Source: Phoebastria nigripes
Lineage: Eukaryota; Chordata; Aves; Procellariiformes; Diomedeidae
Reading direction: 5' to 3'
NCBI GenBank assembly: GCA_035582835.1
Contig: JAYKAV010002977.1
Location: 557,792 to 621,791 of the forward strand
Length of the DNA: 64,000 nt
Part shown: piece by piece, positions 12,198-24,800 of the stretch
Position numbering within the stretch: position 1 is the first letter of the stretch
Layout of the letters: each line of letters begins with the position of its first letter
Translations under genes and position numbers: made by a program
The notes under the pieces: generated by a model
What the model was told of the DNA's origin: nothing
What the model saw: the letters and a program-made list of their open reading frames with translations, nothing else
The model's database searches: none

Positions 12198-13110
12198 CAT
12201 GGGCAGGGTACCTGGACACTACTGCACAGCAAAAATAAGTTATTCCAGCAGCCCTGGGGAAGGCTCCAGCTTTGCAGTGCTGGCAGCNGCTTTTGGGCTC
12301 ATGGCAGCCCCTCTGGCTGCGGCAGTGGGCATGAGAGGGGGCTGCAACAAGCTCTCACAGCCCTCTCCCCTACCCTGCAAGAGAGAAGAGAACAGCTGGA
12401 AACCTCTGGAAAACTCTCCTCCGAGGCCCTGGGTGCACCCTGGAGCTGGCAACTCCCCAGCCATCCAAGCCGGTGCTCCTCTGCAGGGCCTGACCCAGAA
12501 ACAGCATCACCGGCTGACAAACTGCAAATTTCCCTGCACCACACAGATGTCCTCTTGCAGCAGAGATTTCAGTTTATTTCTTGTGCGGGCGTTTCTTCCA
12601 TTTCTGCAGCTGCGACAAGGACGCTGACTTGGCTGCAGTGCTGCGGTGTATGCACGGCCGGGAGCCGAGACGGGGCTGGGGACCAGAAAGTGTTGAGCCA
12701 GGATTTCACTCCCTCACTGCCGCATGCCGCTGGGGCCAGCCTCTCCACAGGGCAGGGGAAACGCTCGGCTGCTGTTATGAAACCGTGTCCGAAAATGGGT
12801 TTGTTCCACAGTGAAATTATGACAGCCTTGACCTGCTTTGCAGGCATCCCGGCTCTCTGCCAGGCTGGTGAATCAAGTGATGCTGAACTGCCAAATCCAC
12901 CAAACATCAAAGGAAATGAAGCTGTTCCCATGGGACTCATTTTGCTCTCTGGCCACAGAAACATTGCATCAGAGCTTCCCTTTGAAGAGCCAGGCAGCGA
13001 GGTGCAGCGGGATCCCCGGCAGCTCCTTGCTGGGGCTGGCCACCTCAGCCAAACAGGGCTTTATCTTCTCTGCGGTACAAACCAACATGTCTCAAAATGA
13101 TTGTGAAAAA
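12198..13110. other. GC-rich, CpG-bearing gene-free block
   Basis: About 900 bp clearly richer in G+C than its surroundings, with a CpG cluster at about 12580-12800 (GTGCGGGCG, GCACGGCCGGGAGCCGAGAC, CGCATGCCGC). Open frames of up to 181 codons occur on both strands at once. That pattern is expected where GC-richness removes stop codons, and none has recognisable domains or a family resemblance. An unannotated non-coding exon or a promoter-proximal region is possible but not shown. Confidence 0.4.
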
Positions 13111-14108
13111 TCCCTTGCAAACATAATAGGAATGAATAAAAGGAGAGGTAAAAATAGCTAAGAAAAGGAAAAAGGTAGTAAAAGAATTAGGGCTATTTGC
13201 GAATGGTTTGTATTTCCAAAGAAATTCCTTACTGGTTGCCAGCTGTCTGAGCCCCGAAACTTGGCATAACTACGACAGACACTGAATTTGATACAGACAT
13301 TTGGTTCCCTGTATTAATCATGTAGAGTAGAAATGGAATACATCACTTGCGTGTTTGCCTCATCAGCTAAGGCTTTATCCCCATTAGACTTAATGGAAAC
13401 CTTCCCTTGACTTTCCTTGTGGCCACGATTTCAGCTCCAGAGCACACCTCCAAAGAGACATCACTGGGGGGAAAACCCCTATGCACCTGCATCCTACCAC
13501 CCGACAGAGAAATTCAGACAGTGCAGGCTTCTCTTTTGCATAGTCGGGACTAAAGTGGGCTGCTCTTTTATCCTTTACGGAGGACAGAAACCCCAAAAGA
13601 CCAAAGGAAAAGAACTTCAGAATCAATGAGCAGCTTGTGCTGGAGGGGAAAGCAAGTGGGTGAAGGGAGAGCTGGGGAGCTAGAGAGCTGAGGGACGGCT
13701 GGTGGACTCTGGGCAGTCAGGACACCCCTCTCCAGGGCAGCATTTGCTGGACTGGATTATTTCAAGTGAAGCAAAATGGTCCCATGTGACCTTAAAAGAC
13801 ATTAAAAGGTCAATGCACATCTTTGTGGTACAGTGAGAAAGCTTTGAAGTACCACCAGCCTTGCCCATGGTGCGAAAGCCAGGAGGGGAGGAAGAGGTGA
13901 TTCATTGCAGTATCTCTCCTTTCTCCTTCAAACACCACACACCCACACAATTATTCTAAAACCATAACGCATCAGGGGGGTTAGTATAATAATACGTGCC
14001 TTATGCCAGTATTGTTCTAGAAATGTCTTTTTTCTTTCTTTCAGCTACTCCCACAGGGCAGTAAGCACAATACATGCGCATGCATCTGGTGCGCCACAGA
14101 CATCACAA
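13111..14108. other. Gene-free DNA
   Basis: Unique sequence. CCATTAGACTTAATGGAAAC near 13381 faintly recalls the palindromic-core repeats. No gene or other structure is recognisable. Confidence 0.55.
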
Positions 14109-14156
14109 AATGAGTCAGGTCCTCAGCTGGTATTATTCAACTTGGCTGTCCTGATG
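14109..14156. repeat. Palindromic-core repeat, single arm
   Basis: AATGAGTCAGGTCCTCAGCT followed by GGTATTATTCAACTTGGCTG matches the 'gatcaggtcctcagctggtgtaaattgacatagct' arm of the same palindromic-core repeat group. The central CCATTGACTTC is not visible, so this is only one arm. Confidence 0.33.
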
Positions 14157-14163
14157 GTTTTAA

Positions 14164-14177
14164 TTTTTTTTTTTTTT
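14164..14177. repeat. Poly-T run, 14 bp
   Basis: A simple T homopolymer after TTTTAA, with no associated retroposon recognised on the minus strand. Confidence 0.9.
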
Positions 14178-14970
14178 CATTTCTGTGCCTCCTTCCAAAC
14201 ATTCTCCCCTCTCACGTTCTGTATGCAACAATAGCACCATAATACATAATTGTATCATAAGCATCTCTGCAGCCCCTCGCAAAAGAAAAATACATTTGTA
14301 GATGTTGCTGACAAAGCGGCTGTGTCTGGGTGGCATTTTGCTTACCAATTCCTGACATCAGATTCCAAATCCTACCTTCACTTGCCTATATAAGAAGAGC
14401 CGCTCCTTCAATTCTGGTTATCTAATATACTAATCCTGAAAATATGCTTTTGAATATCTTTATGTTGGGAGTGGATTCTCAGGTTATTCATGGCTGATGC
14501 ATGAATGCAAGTCCCTTCCTCTGCACTTACAAGTCTCCACATCACGTCATTCCCCCTGCATCACTGATCATTTTGTCCCGTTAGTGTTCCTAGAGTTCAC
14601 TTGCCTGCTGGATAGAAACCCTCTTCTGATTTCCAGAAATGTAAAGCTTTTGATAGAACTATTAATTCCACATATAAAAGAGGGCATTTTGCTTAAAGTT
14701 TTTGTCATCGTTCTTGGGAGAAAAAGCAGTTACATTTTGTCCTCTGCTTATTTAAAAGGTCCACTGATGATCTAAGTGGTGGAGTTGGTTTCATGTTGCA
14801 TTTCCATACCTGGTGGTAGACGTTACCTCCTCTTTCTGACTCAGAGAACTGCATATGGCTATGCTGCTGCAAAGCCCTCTCATGATTTCCAAGTCTACGT
14901 CAAGCATACTGAACAAAACCATTTGATTCTTGCAAAATATTATGTTTTGTTCCATTACAATGCATCCCAA

Positions 14971-15135
14971 CACAAGAATTATCATACCAAGTCAGACCAA
15001 AGGCCATTCTAGCTCAAATCCAGTGTCTTAACTGCAGCCCAGAAGAGAACAAAAGTGCAGGGAAAGCTTGTTTGCCTCAACAGATCATCCTCCCTTCCAA
15101 ACATCTGCAATGCAAGGACTTTCTAGAGGTTATGT
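14971..15135. mobile_element. Ancient amniote interspersed repeat, family unnamed
   Basis: ATCATACCAAGTCAGACCAA followed by AGGCCATTCTAGCTCAAATC and CAGTGTCTTAACTGCAGCCC resembles a repeat abundant in turtles and crocodilians ('catactgggtcagaccaaaggtccatctagcccagtatcctgtc'). I recognise the motif but cannot name the Repbase family with confidence. The left end is fairly clear; the right end is a guess. Strand is not assigned. Confidence 0.5.
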
Positions 15136-15342
15136 GTGAAGTGTTAGCATCAAAAACACCCTGTACAAGGAGTGCCACATTTCAACTGCATGGAAAGCAT
15201 CTATTTCATTTGACAGTCTCCAGTTCCTGCATCAGGGGAAACAGTAAATGACTATTTGCTGCTCACCTCCTTTATACTGCTCCACAGCTTCCCTGCTACC
15301 AGAGTCTGCAAAGGAGTGCCAGAAGAGCACTGATAAGAGACA

Positions 15343-15411
15343 GTCTTATGACAAAGTTGCCATATAGCTTTATGACAAAGTCTTATGACAGAGTGTCTCA
15401 CGACAAAGTTA
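15343..15411. repeat. Degenerate tandem repeat around TATGACAAAGT
   Basis: Four related units follow one another: GTCTTATGACAAAGTT (15343), TTTATGACAAAGT (15369), GTCTTATGACAGAGTG (15380) and TCTCACGACAAAGTTA (15395). Spacing is irregular, with a 10-bp interruption after the first unit. This suggests an old minisatellite-like expansion that has partly decayed. Confidence 0.8.
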
Positions 15412-15440
15412 CGGTAACAACTTTCAGTGTGGCCATTTGT

Positions 15441-15453
15441 CACCCTCTAGAGG
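15441..15453 (-). promoter_or_regulatory. Weak CTCF-like motif
   Basis: On the minus strand CCTCTAGAGGGTG resembles a CTCF core with two deviations. It lies 30 bp after the degenerate TATGACAAAGT repeat. Confidence 0.18.
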
Positions 15454-15454
15454 T

Positions 15455-18400
15455 GGCCAAGCAATGAAAGGATTGATGCAGCCCAGCCGTTGGACTGCTG
15501 CCTCCACCTCTCGCTGCTGACAGCCAAGGATGCCAGGTTCAGTTTCCTGGTCCTGCCACCCATGTCATTGCAGGGCATCGTACACAAAGATCTGCCTTCC
15601 AGACTCCACACAACAAATACCTGAGAGACTTGAAACATGCTATTCTTGAAACTCCCGTGAAACAAATCTGCTCTTACAACTACTCATTTATTTAAAGGGT
15701 AACAAATACCATAGTGCACAACCACCTTTTACCCCCACAACAATGGAGCTCCCATGGTAATCATAAAATCATTTGGTGGTTGCCTGTTGATCTGGAATGA
15801 CAGATTCATTCTCTGTAAACAAATACTGGATATGGGGGAAAAAAAGCCAAGTTATGAACTTTTTGCTATGTATCGATCTACTAGCAGTATGACAAATAGA
15901 GAGAGAGATGAAAAGCTATCTAGGTAGCTCATTTTACATATAACTCTATAAAAATAGACCAAACTCTGCAGGAGGAGAAGGAAACAAAATACTCCATTAT
16001 CCATTTCTTACTTGTGCTGTGGTGGTTTCTGAAAGCATACTCTACTGTGCTAGGTCCTCTATGAATACAGAAGGAAAAGATGTGTGCTAGCCCACATCAC
16101 TGAGCTAAAGGCTGTGATACTGCTTGCTGCAGATGAGCATAGCCCTCCTGCCTACAATGCGGCCACCTCCATTTGTACCTGCCAAATATTTTTCTCCTGT
16201 TTCTTGTACTTAATATAAAGGAAGAACCTAGACGAAACCAAAGATGCTCCCGTTCTTTGGCATCTCTTAGTCCTAATGCAACAAACCCCTCTGCCTCCAA
16301 GGAAACCACCAGGTGAAGTGGACAGACTCAGGAGAGCCCCTGGCTTCTGCCCCCAGAGGCCAACCCTTCTGGTGCCAAGGTGTGAAGTGCTGTTGGTCCA
16401 TGGCCTGGATCTGCAAAGCCTACACCACCAGGATCCAACTTACCAAGGAGCAAAACTCCCGCAAAAGCTTTTTCTCTGTCNGTACCTGTGTTATGGAGTG
16501 ACGTGCTTTCCATTATAATGCTTACAACCCCTGTAAGAAGTGCCACCATGAGCTGGAACATGTTTCTTCCTTGCCTGTGACCATACATAGCCATGTGGGG
16601 GGAAGAAGCTGGTGGCTGGGTGACGGCAGAGTCATTCTCTTTGCACCACTTGGCTTTGTCTCACAGAAACCCCTCGTGTGTGGGAGGAGTACTGAAAAGC
16701 AACTTAGCAGAGAGGCATGAGGAAGCAATGCAGGTGTTACCAGAGCAGTTTGCATAAGGTGACCATTGCATTACACAAGCTGAGCTGAAATACTGGTCAG
16801 AGGCTAACCTGTCTGTCTCCTTGTCTTTCCTGATATTTCATCACAAACTTTACTCTCCTAGAGAAGACAGCCATGCAAACAGTTAGGACAGCCTTTGGAG
16901 TTGAGCAGAATTGCATAACTCCAGTTATCTCACACATATCTATGCCTGTTTACACAAGAGGGGATTCTGGTCCTATGGTTTCAAAAAAGCAATCAGCATC
17001 TGCTTCTGAAAAGATTATTGCTTTATTCTCATCATTCTGAGGGGTCAGGTAAAAAACCCATTGGAAACCAGGTTAATGTGTTCTCTGCAAAACCTGCAAT
17101 TCCTGCAACAGAAAAAATGTTAACACACAGCTCCAGATCTCACTTTCCCTGGGTCACCTAGTGATAGTAGCTTCCTTAAATTCATTAGCACTACAGTCAT
17201 TTCCACCAGTGAAGAACCCGAACCATTACTCCCATTACAAGTGGCAGTAAAGGGAAAATGCATTTCCAGTAAAGCTTGCACCTCTGTTCCCCTCTATTTA
17301 CCCCATCAAAAGACATAGAAAAAAAAACCAAAAAACCTCTTGAACTTTCATATCTGAGATGTGAAGACAAATTTAGAAGGCACCAAGCATTTTTTCTAAT
17401 CTACAAATTAGTAAAAGGACAGCTCCTGAACGCTGGCTGTTTTCCAGGGTGCTTCCACCTGGCCATTTCACACCTTCAACCCTTCCGAAGCGACAGGATC
17501 TGCCTGTTCCTTCTGAAGGGATGTTTTGAAGAGTTGTAGTGTGTGTTGGCTCTTCAGCTCTACAGGAATAAGTTTAGTATTTCAGTTGCATATGCTCCTT
17601 CCCCCTCCACATTGTTATTTGGGACTTGCTTCTGAAGCCCAGAAACAAGACTTCAGTCAAACTCCTCTGGAAGGACTCACCCCGTCCAGTCTGTCTGCCT
17701 GCACAGAAGCCCATTTTGGCATCCGCAGATCTTTCAGAGAAAGCTCTTACAAAAGCTGCGTCTCTGCTGTGAACAGCAGACTGGGCTGTGCTAGGGAGTT
17801 AAATACTTCCATTAGTATGCCACCTAATGCCTCCTTTAGATTAAGCGTGTCAAACATTTTTGACATTGTGTATTTCTCTCATACTGACAATGCTTTGGAT
17901 CTCTTGAATCTCGTCAAACCGTTGAGTTTGTCTTCAACAGTGAACGCTGCACGTAGGTACTTCCTCACCCAGACAGCCCTGCTGCTCACCAAGGCTAACT
18001 CTCACTCTTCAACACAGCTTTTCTCTGTTCAGGTTTTCCTAATAGAGGTAATATGTTTGCATGTATTTTATACGCCCAAAAATCAAAATGCCACAATAAG
18101 AATCTCAATTAGTAACATGATTAAAAAGTCAGAAAGAGAAGATACAGTAAAAATGGCACCTATCACAGACAGTTGTAGGACATGCACTCTCTAATGAACT
18201 ACCGTCCAAGATTTGTTTGGGATGTTTAATAAGAAATAATGACAGATGATTAATATCTTAAGAGCAACTCCATTCCTCCTACTTACTCTGTGAGTCTAAC
18301 AGAGCTGACCTTTTCATAATGCCTAGTAATTTTCATATTACTGAAAACACAGCTAAAATCAGCATGCTGAATTGCAATACAGGACCACATGGGACACACC

Positions 18401-21400
18401 AAGCAGAGGAAAGGTGTTAGCAAAACGCGACAAATTACTTAACTGCAACTTCACAGACTGAGGTTCAAGTCCATTTGAGATTCTGAATGATATACGTTTG
18501 ATGGATTCATCTTAGCTACATCAGACAGACTGGCCTATAATCCACTTTGTAACTGTCACACATTAGTTGATAATGCTTAGGAGAAGATTGGCAGGACAGA
18601 ACGACAGGAGAACAGAATTACCTCCATCGCCTACCTTACGCGTACCGTTTGTTGAACTCAGATCAGAACTAGTGAGTCAGTGTTCAGGACCTCATCACAA
18701 CACAGTCCATTCAGAAACCACATCTCTCAAACAAATGTTGCACAAATAACTTTTTTTTTTTTTTCCTGGCCTGCCCAGCATTTAGAAAAGGTTGAAAATA
18801 AAAATTCTTTGGGGATGAAAAAATGTATGATTCACTTTGAGCTTCCTGAAAAAAGAAGGAGGGAGGGCATACATTTCAAAACCCAAAATGTTCACTTCAA
18901 ATAAAAAATTCAAAACTTCTTGTTTGACAAATATTGAAATGAAACATTTCAGTCACTCTGTCTTTTTTTGTGACAGGTTGCTTGGCACTTTTCTTTCTTA
19001 CTAAAATATTAGCTGAGGCTTATATTAATTTGCAAAATATATTGGTTAAGGCAATTTTTCATTTTTCATCCAAAATGGTCTTAAAATTACAACTGTATTT
19101 CATGTTCTTTTACTCCATAGACATCCTGTCTTTCCAGGAAGCACACAAAATTATCAGTGTTGAATGTGGACTGGCAATGATAATCCAAAGATACATATAT
19201 CTCTCTATCAACTTCTGTAGCTCCCAGGTTTATGAGAAGGGAGTAGCTCCTTTCCTTGCACCCATGAAGAGCAACACTTCATATGGGCAACTTAAGTTTG
19301 CAAATAGCAGTGCCCATTTCCAAACAGGACAACTCGTCTTACTTGAAAAGACACATAGCTGTAAGCTAAGTGATACCACGGTCAAGAGCAATCAGTTGAT
19401 CAGGTCTGTTTCCTTCAGCTTTGGGTTGCTGGATCTCTTCTCATTTCTCTGCTTAAGATCTTTGTGAGCATCATCTCCTTCACCCTGACTCCCTCCACTC
19501 TCCTTAGGCCCACAGCTGGGTTAAATGGGCAGACTGTCGCTGCAGAGGTTACCCTTCACTCGCTGCTTGGNGGGAATAGGACACAAGAAGGACTGTTGGC
19601 AAAATGCACAGCACCACGGGGCAGGGGTCTGCAAGGAGCAAAAAGAGTTTTCTGGAATTAATGTGATGTTCCTTAATCACAGTGGTAATCACAGCCACAT
19701 GGCTCATTTCTTCCCCCGTTGCTCTCCTGGACTGTGCCTATTTAGACTGAGAGTTTGTCAAAGGATGGACTTTGTGCTGGGTTTGGCAGATGTAAATGCA
19801 GAGTGGCCTTAATAAAACAGTGCCACAGCAGTCCACCTCATGTCCTTTGTGCACATCCGTAAAGTGCCAAGAACACTGTTTGGTGTCATACAAAAATAAT
19901 AAAGATAGATGTAGTTAATAAATAGGTAAGTACATTTTCAGCCCTCTGAGTTCCTCATTTTCTTTCAGTGTAAGCCCATTTTTTACAGCTGACTGCTGTG
20001 ATCTTCCAAGGGATGTGCTGATGTGGCTTGAACCAAGTTAATTTGCTTCCTTTTTCTTTTTTTTTCAGGATTGCAGATGTCATCAAAAATAAACAGTACA
20101 AAGAGGGGGGAGAAAGAATAGGCAAAGCAGAAACTGATTCAGAAACTAATTAAAATAAAGCATAGTTCTCAAAACCTCTTTAAATTATTCAGATGTCACA
20201 ATCCAAGGAAAAGCTGTCCTTTTCTAAGCGTTCTGCTTTTTTTCCTTCCTCCTCCCTGCCGAAATAACTAGTCTAATTAGATGTTGAAGATATCTCCATG
20301 TGAATTCAGGTCATCACATACAGTGGTTTTGGAAGCATCCAAGGATCTCCAAGATATGGTAGTTTTGAAGAGCTAAATGCATGTTCTTTGCTAACGGTGG
20401 TGAAATTCAGGACTTGGAAACTAAGGGGTGGGGGACCTGGTACAGCTGCCAATAGTCCCTGTCCTTGGACAAGGTTATAACTGGGCACCGTACAATGAAG
20501 GGAGCAGCTCCAGCACATTTGGAGACTTGAGAATGAGTTATGGCTTAAGGATTCACAGTCCCTTTCTCTCCACTTGCTGTGGGCACAGAAGACAGAGAGG
20601 CAATGAATGGCTTCTGCTGCTGCACCACTCCAGCCCCTCTTTGACTATTTGTTTACAACAAAGAGCATCAGATAAAATGTGCAACCGCCACTGCCATCAT
20701 CTTACAATGAAGGTACCAAGCAGAGGGATGCTTGCTCCACTTCAAACCATGATATTCAAACCATTCTGTTGCCTCATTTGCAACAAATAACACAAATTCC
20801 AAATACAAACTACCAAGCACTATTTCAGATAGATAAAATAATAGTAGATTAGTGAGCTCTTTAGAGTAAATTTTTCATCCAATGGGCGTTTCCACCAAAA
20901 AGGCAACTTTCCAAAGCCTTCTCTTCATTTCACATCTCCCCAGCAGGAAATGTAGCAACCCCGAGTGCAGCAGGACAGGTCAGCATTTACCCACCATGGC
21001 AGGACTCCTCCATGCCACTATGAACTGAACTTCTGTTCAGCTGAACTCTGAGCCTTTTCCACCCCAAAGCGGGAACAAGGTCTCTAGTTTTGGGTGGTGA
21101 GAAGAGAAAAATTCCTCCAGCGTGACCTTTTCTCCCCATGTGAATATTTCAGGAAAACACCCAAGGAAATAGCTATTTCAGGCTGGTTCCGGGGACATTT
21201 GTGCTGGCTGAACATGCTAGCAATGCATTAAAAGACCAGATTCTAATTCTCGCTTAACCTACTTAATATCCCCAGCAATTCTCACTGCTGCTGGTGCACA
21301 TCCTCCCTAACCTATAGAAAATACCCGAGCTCAGTTACTTTGCTGCTGCATCTCAGTTCCTTCAGGGCCAAGACGTAACCTCCACCGTGGGGCTTTCCCC

Positions 21401-21539
21401 ACCCTAGGAACCACTTCTTCTCACATCCATATGTGCATTTCTTAATTTGTTCTTTGTGTTACCAATGTGTAGCCTTGCGTAAATCCTCCACCCATTTTTT
21501 GCCTCCAAATCCAGCCCCTGCCCACAGGCCTTCAGCTTT
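15455..21539. other. Gene-free DNA with the longest open frame
   Basis: Unique DNA with homopolymers near 18.75 kb. The longest uninterrupted frame in the window, 222 codons on the plus strand at 17526-18194, lies here. A second of 165 codons follows at 18970-19467. Both translate to serine- and leucine-rich protein without a recognised domain, start-codon context or splice continuity. I treat them as chance. No RNA genes are seen. Confidence 0.55.
18751..18764. repeat. Poly-T run, 14 bp
   Basis: T14 followed by CCTGGCCTGCCCAG. It resembles a polypyrimidine tract but no exon follows. Confidence 0.9.
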
Positions 21540-21880
21540 GCTCACTCGAGAGCGATTCTCAGAGCAATCGTCTCTCCTGCAGCTGTTAATCTGTCATTAG
21601 CGTGCCATAAGTCAACCAGATATACTGCACCATTACAAAACCTCAACAGAGTGGAAAAAATAATTTGCTTTACTGTCAACATAAAAACTTTTTATCTTCA
21701 TTGACAGTTTTATTTAGAAAATCTTGGCTATATTTTAATTTGGCTCTAATGATAGCTCTCAGAAAGCAGTATCTGTACATTAAAGTTTAGTGCAATAGCA
21801 GCTGCTAATTTTCTTTTTCCACTTTTTGGTTTTGTTTAACAGATATTTATAAAAAAAGAATGTTTCTAGGGGTTTTTGTT
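21540..21880. other. Candidate conserved non-coding element
   Basis: A repeat-free AT-rich block with CTGTTAATCTGTCATTAGCG, TTCATTGACAGTTTTATTTA, TTTAATTTGGCTCTAATGAT and GCAGCTGCTAATTTTC. TGACAG (TALE class), TAAT cores and a CAGCTG E-box occur close together. No coding frame or retroposon is visible. The call rests on texture only. Confidence 0.25.
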
Positions 21881-24800
21881 GTTGCAGAAAAGCACATATT
21901 TCTGATAACACTGCAAACTGGCTAATTACCAACGGCTGCTAAAACCAGCTTCCTCCGTGTTACCATCAGCACTGAAATGAGAAGGGACATCTTTAAATCT
22001 TTATCTAGTAGGACACCTACAATTTACTTCCCAGAGAGCACATTACACATTTTAGTGCAACAGTGTCCTGCCTTTGCTCTGTGAATATCTATCTCCTACC
22101 ACAATAACAAAACCAAGGACTTGGAGTGAAGTCAAAAAGCAGGGGCTAGTGAAATAGTTTTGTATCTCTAATCTCAGTGAGCAGGCTTGGTGCCGAGAAA
22201 GCAGGTAGCACTAATGGTCTGAGGCCCTGTTTTCTGCAAAATAAGTGGAAGAAACGAAGGCATCATTGCTCTATCCATACTTTTGAGCTCATTTTACTGT
22301 GGCAGCATTAGCCAGGTTTTCCTGGTTCAAGCCCACAATGAATTCATGCATGAGGAGAGTACATAAAACAGCAGCTGAGGTTCTTTACTTGGCCAAAACC
22401 TGCCTGCCTTCTATAAAATATTTCCTTTGGAAATAACAACACTTCTACAGAGCTCATAACCTTCCAGCTCTGTGATTTTGTGAATCAAAGTTCATAAAAA
22501 TCTATAGGCCACATCCTTGCTGGTAGAAAATGGCTTGCAACAGGCCGGTACTTTGGTTCTCTCTCCTGCTAGCCACACCAAACAGCAATAAACGCAGTGC
22601 CAATACCCTGGAAAAGCTGGCACGGAGACAGGGACATGGAGACATTCAGCAGTTTTGGGGGTAGTTCCCACCACACCAAGAGCCATGTAAGACCCTAAAG
22701 TGTGTAAAACCAAACCCACTACACTCTTCCTTTAAAAGTTAAGCATGGCACAGGATTCTTGGTAACATTTGACAAAAAACCCACCAGAGGCGGACTGTCA
22801 AATAAACAATGTTTGTAAAAGATGTTCCAGAGGGATCATGCTGGCTTTGACTAGACGCGGACAGCAAGAATGACAGTTGGTTTGAACTTCTGCAGAATCT
22901 GTTTTTGTTTGTTTTATTTTAAATTGTAACAATATGAAACTGATCTTCCAAAACACTTTCTTTTTTCTTTCTAAAAGATAAAACCCCAGAGCAAGAATAT
23001 TTGTGCTGAAAAAAAAGTCTCTCAGATGAATAGCTTTGTACATACGAGGATAGAATTGCCTGAAATAGCTTTGTTTTGAAACAATGCATTGTCTCACAGG
23101 AATTTTAGACATTCTTTAGGAAGGCAGCGCTTGGCACTTGGCATTATATTTCATGCCTTTCAAAGTATCTATTTTTTTAGGAAATGAAGGAAGGGGATGG
23201 GAGAGAGATGTTTTTCACCGAACTGACTTTGCAGTTGTAAGGATCTCAAGCAGGAAGATGCAGAAGAATGGACAGAAGAGAAAAGATTCTATCCTATTCA
23301 CCCCGAATAGCAACAGGAAAAATAAAGGATTGCTCTCTCCAGATCATGTGCATGAAGAGAGACTTTCTTTGAAGAAAGTCTTCTCTTTATTGCTCAAAAC
23401 CTGTTTCAGCTTGACTGATGAATGCTGGAGAATTGCATAGGAGACCACAGCTGACAAATATCACATCAGGATAGATCATTCCATCAACTCAAATATAGTC
23501 TCTGTGTTTTCCTAGCAGTTTATTTTCTGTTTCATACATGCATGTTAAGGTTTTTTTGCTAGAGCAAGTATAATGCCGTAATGTTTGGATATGAGCCCTA
23601 TTTACAATGTCTCCAAAATCTGAAGGGTCTGATCTGGTGGTCTGGTTCATATCCATCTGTCTCTAAGGCCCAAGGCGCAAACTCCAATCCCTTTCCCACA
23701 GCCCTGTGGATACAGTATTCTGGTCTGAATTCATCTTAGAAATCCCCCAGGGCTCAGATTTCGGGTCTGGAGCATCATGTCATTTTANTCTCCTGGTAGT
23801 TCCATTAATTATGGGAAAGCACCACAGAGGAAAGAAAGAAAAAAACTAGCAGGTACACAGAAACTTTCTCTTTCCAAGCTCCAAGTTACACAACTTCACC
23901 CCCTGACACACACACAGTGTTATTTCACTTTGTGGTTTATGCCTTTCTGCTACCGTATCTTGCCAGAGGGCTGGGTCACACCTCAGCTTCCCGGCTTCAT
24001 TCTCAGTTGGTAGTTAAATTCATCATTCAAATCATTTTTCATTTGCATATTTCTTCTGAAGAAAGGTCCATGGTGGGCACATTATTACTCACTCTCTATT
24101 TCCAGTATAAATTTTAAGTCACCTCTTTGTCCCTTGTGCAGCCCACACACTGACGCAGCATCTTCTCACACTTCTCTCCCACACAGGCAGCTCATGAAAT
24201 TACACTCCTAAACCATACGGGGGATGATGGATGGCTGGTATTTATCTATTCTATGCAGGACTGGCTTACTCAGAGGCTGGTAATGGGTAAGAGAAGTTTT
24301 AGCTGGCCCAAGCGCCACGCAAGATGCTCTGGCTGCCTACATATAGATCTTAATTGCTTAAAGAGTTGACTTCACAAAAAATATTTCCATGATTGACAGG
24401 TCTACAGGCAGCCTCGGGCAAGAGGTCAAGGAGCAGAGGCAGCTGATTGCCAACTGAACCTGAACGCTACCAATTCATCAATCGGTGACAGAGCTACCCC
24501 AGAGGAGCATTGACTGCGGGGGGGTGTGCAAAGTGATCAGTAGAAGGTTGCTAGAGGATGCAGCTGTGGGGGGAATTGCTGAAAAAGGTGGAGGAGGAAT
24601 GGGAAAGGTGGAGCTGAATACGGTAGTTGTGCCCTTGTCAGATAATAATGTCACACAAGAGTGTAAAAACAGCTGTAAAAGTCTGTTTTTCTACTTTACC
24701 CCTCACATCAGTAATTAATTGCAGGAAATCACCCCACTGCAGACACACTGGTAAAATGCACTTGCAACCTGTCTCACTTCCATGTCGGGGCTTTTTTCCC

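Noticed and set aside
12555..13100. 181-codon frame on the plus strand with a 131-codon frame opposite
   Set aside because: Simultaneous openness on both strands in GC-rich DNA is explained by few stop codons. No domain or splice context is seen.
15758..15785. AATCATAAAATCATTTGGTG as the reversed end of a CR1
   Set aside because: Only about 20 bp resemble the terminus; the following sequence does not continue as CR1.
18425..18480. MIR-like AAATTACTTAACTGCAAC and GAGGTTCAAGTCC
   Set aside because: Partial words only, in the wrong relative arrangement for MIR. Probably chance.
18970..19467. 165-codon frame
   Set aside because: Low-information composition, no family resemblance, and starts and ends without conserved signals that I can see.
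22205..22262. MIR-like TCTGAGGCCCTGTTTTCTGC
   Set aside because: A single short match without the diagnostic core.
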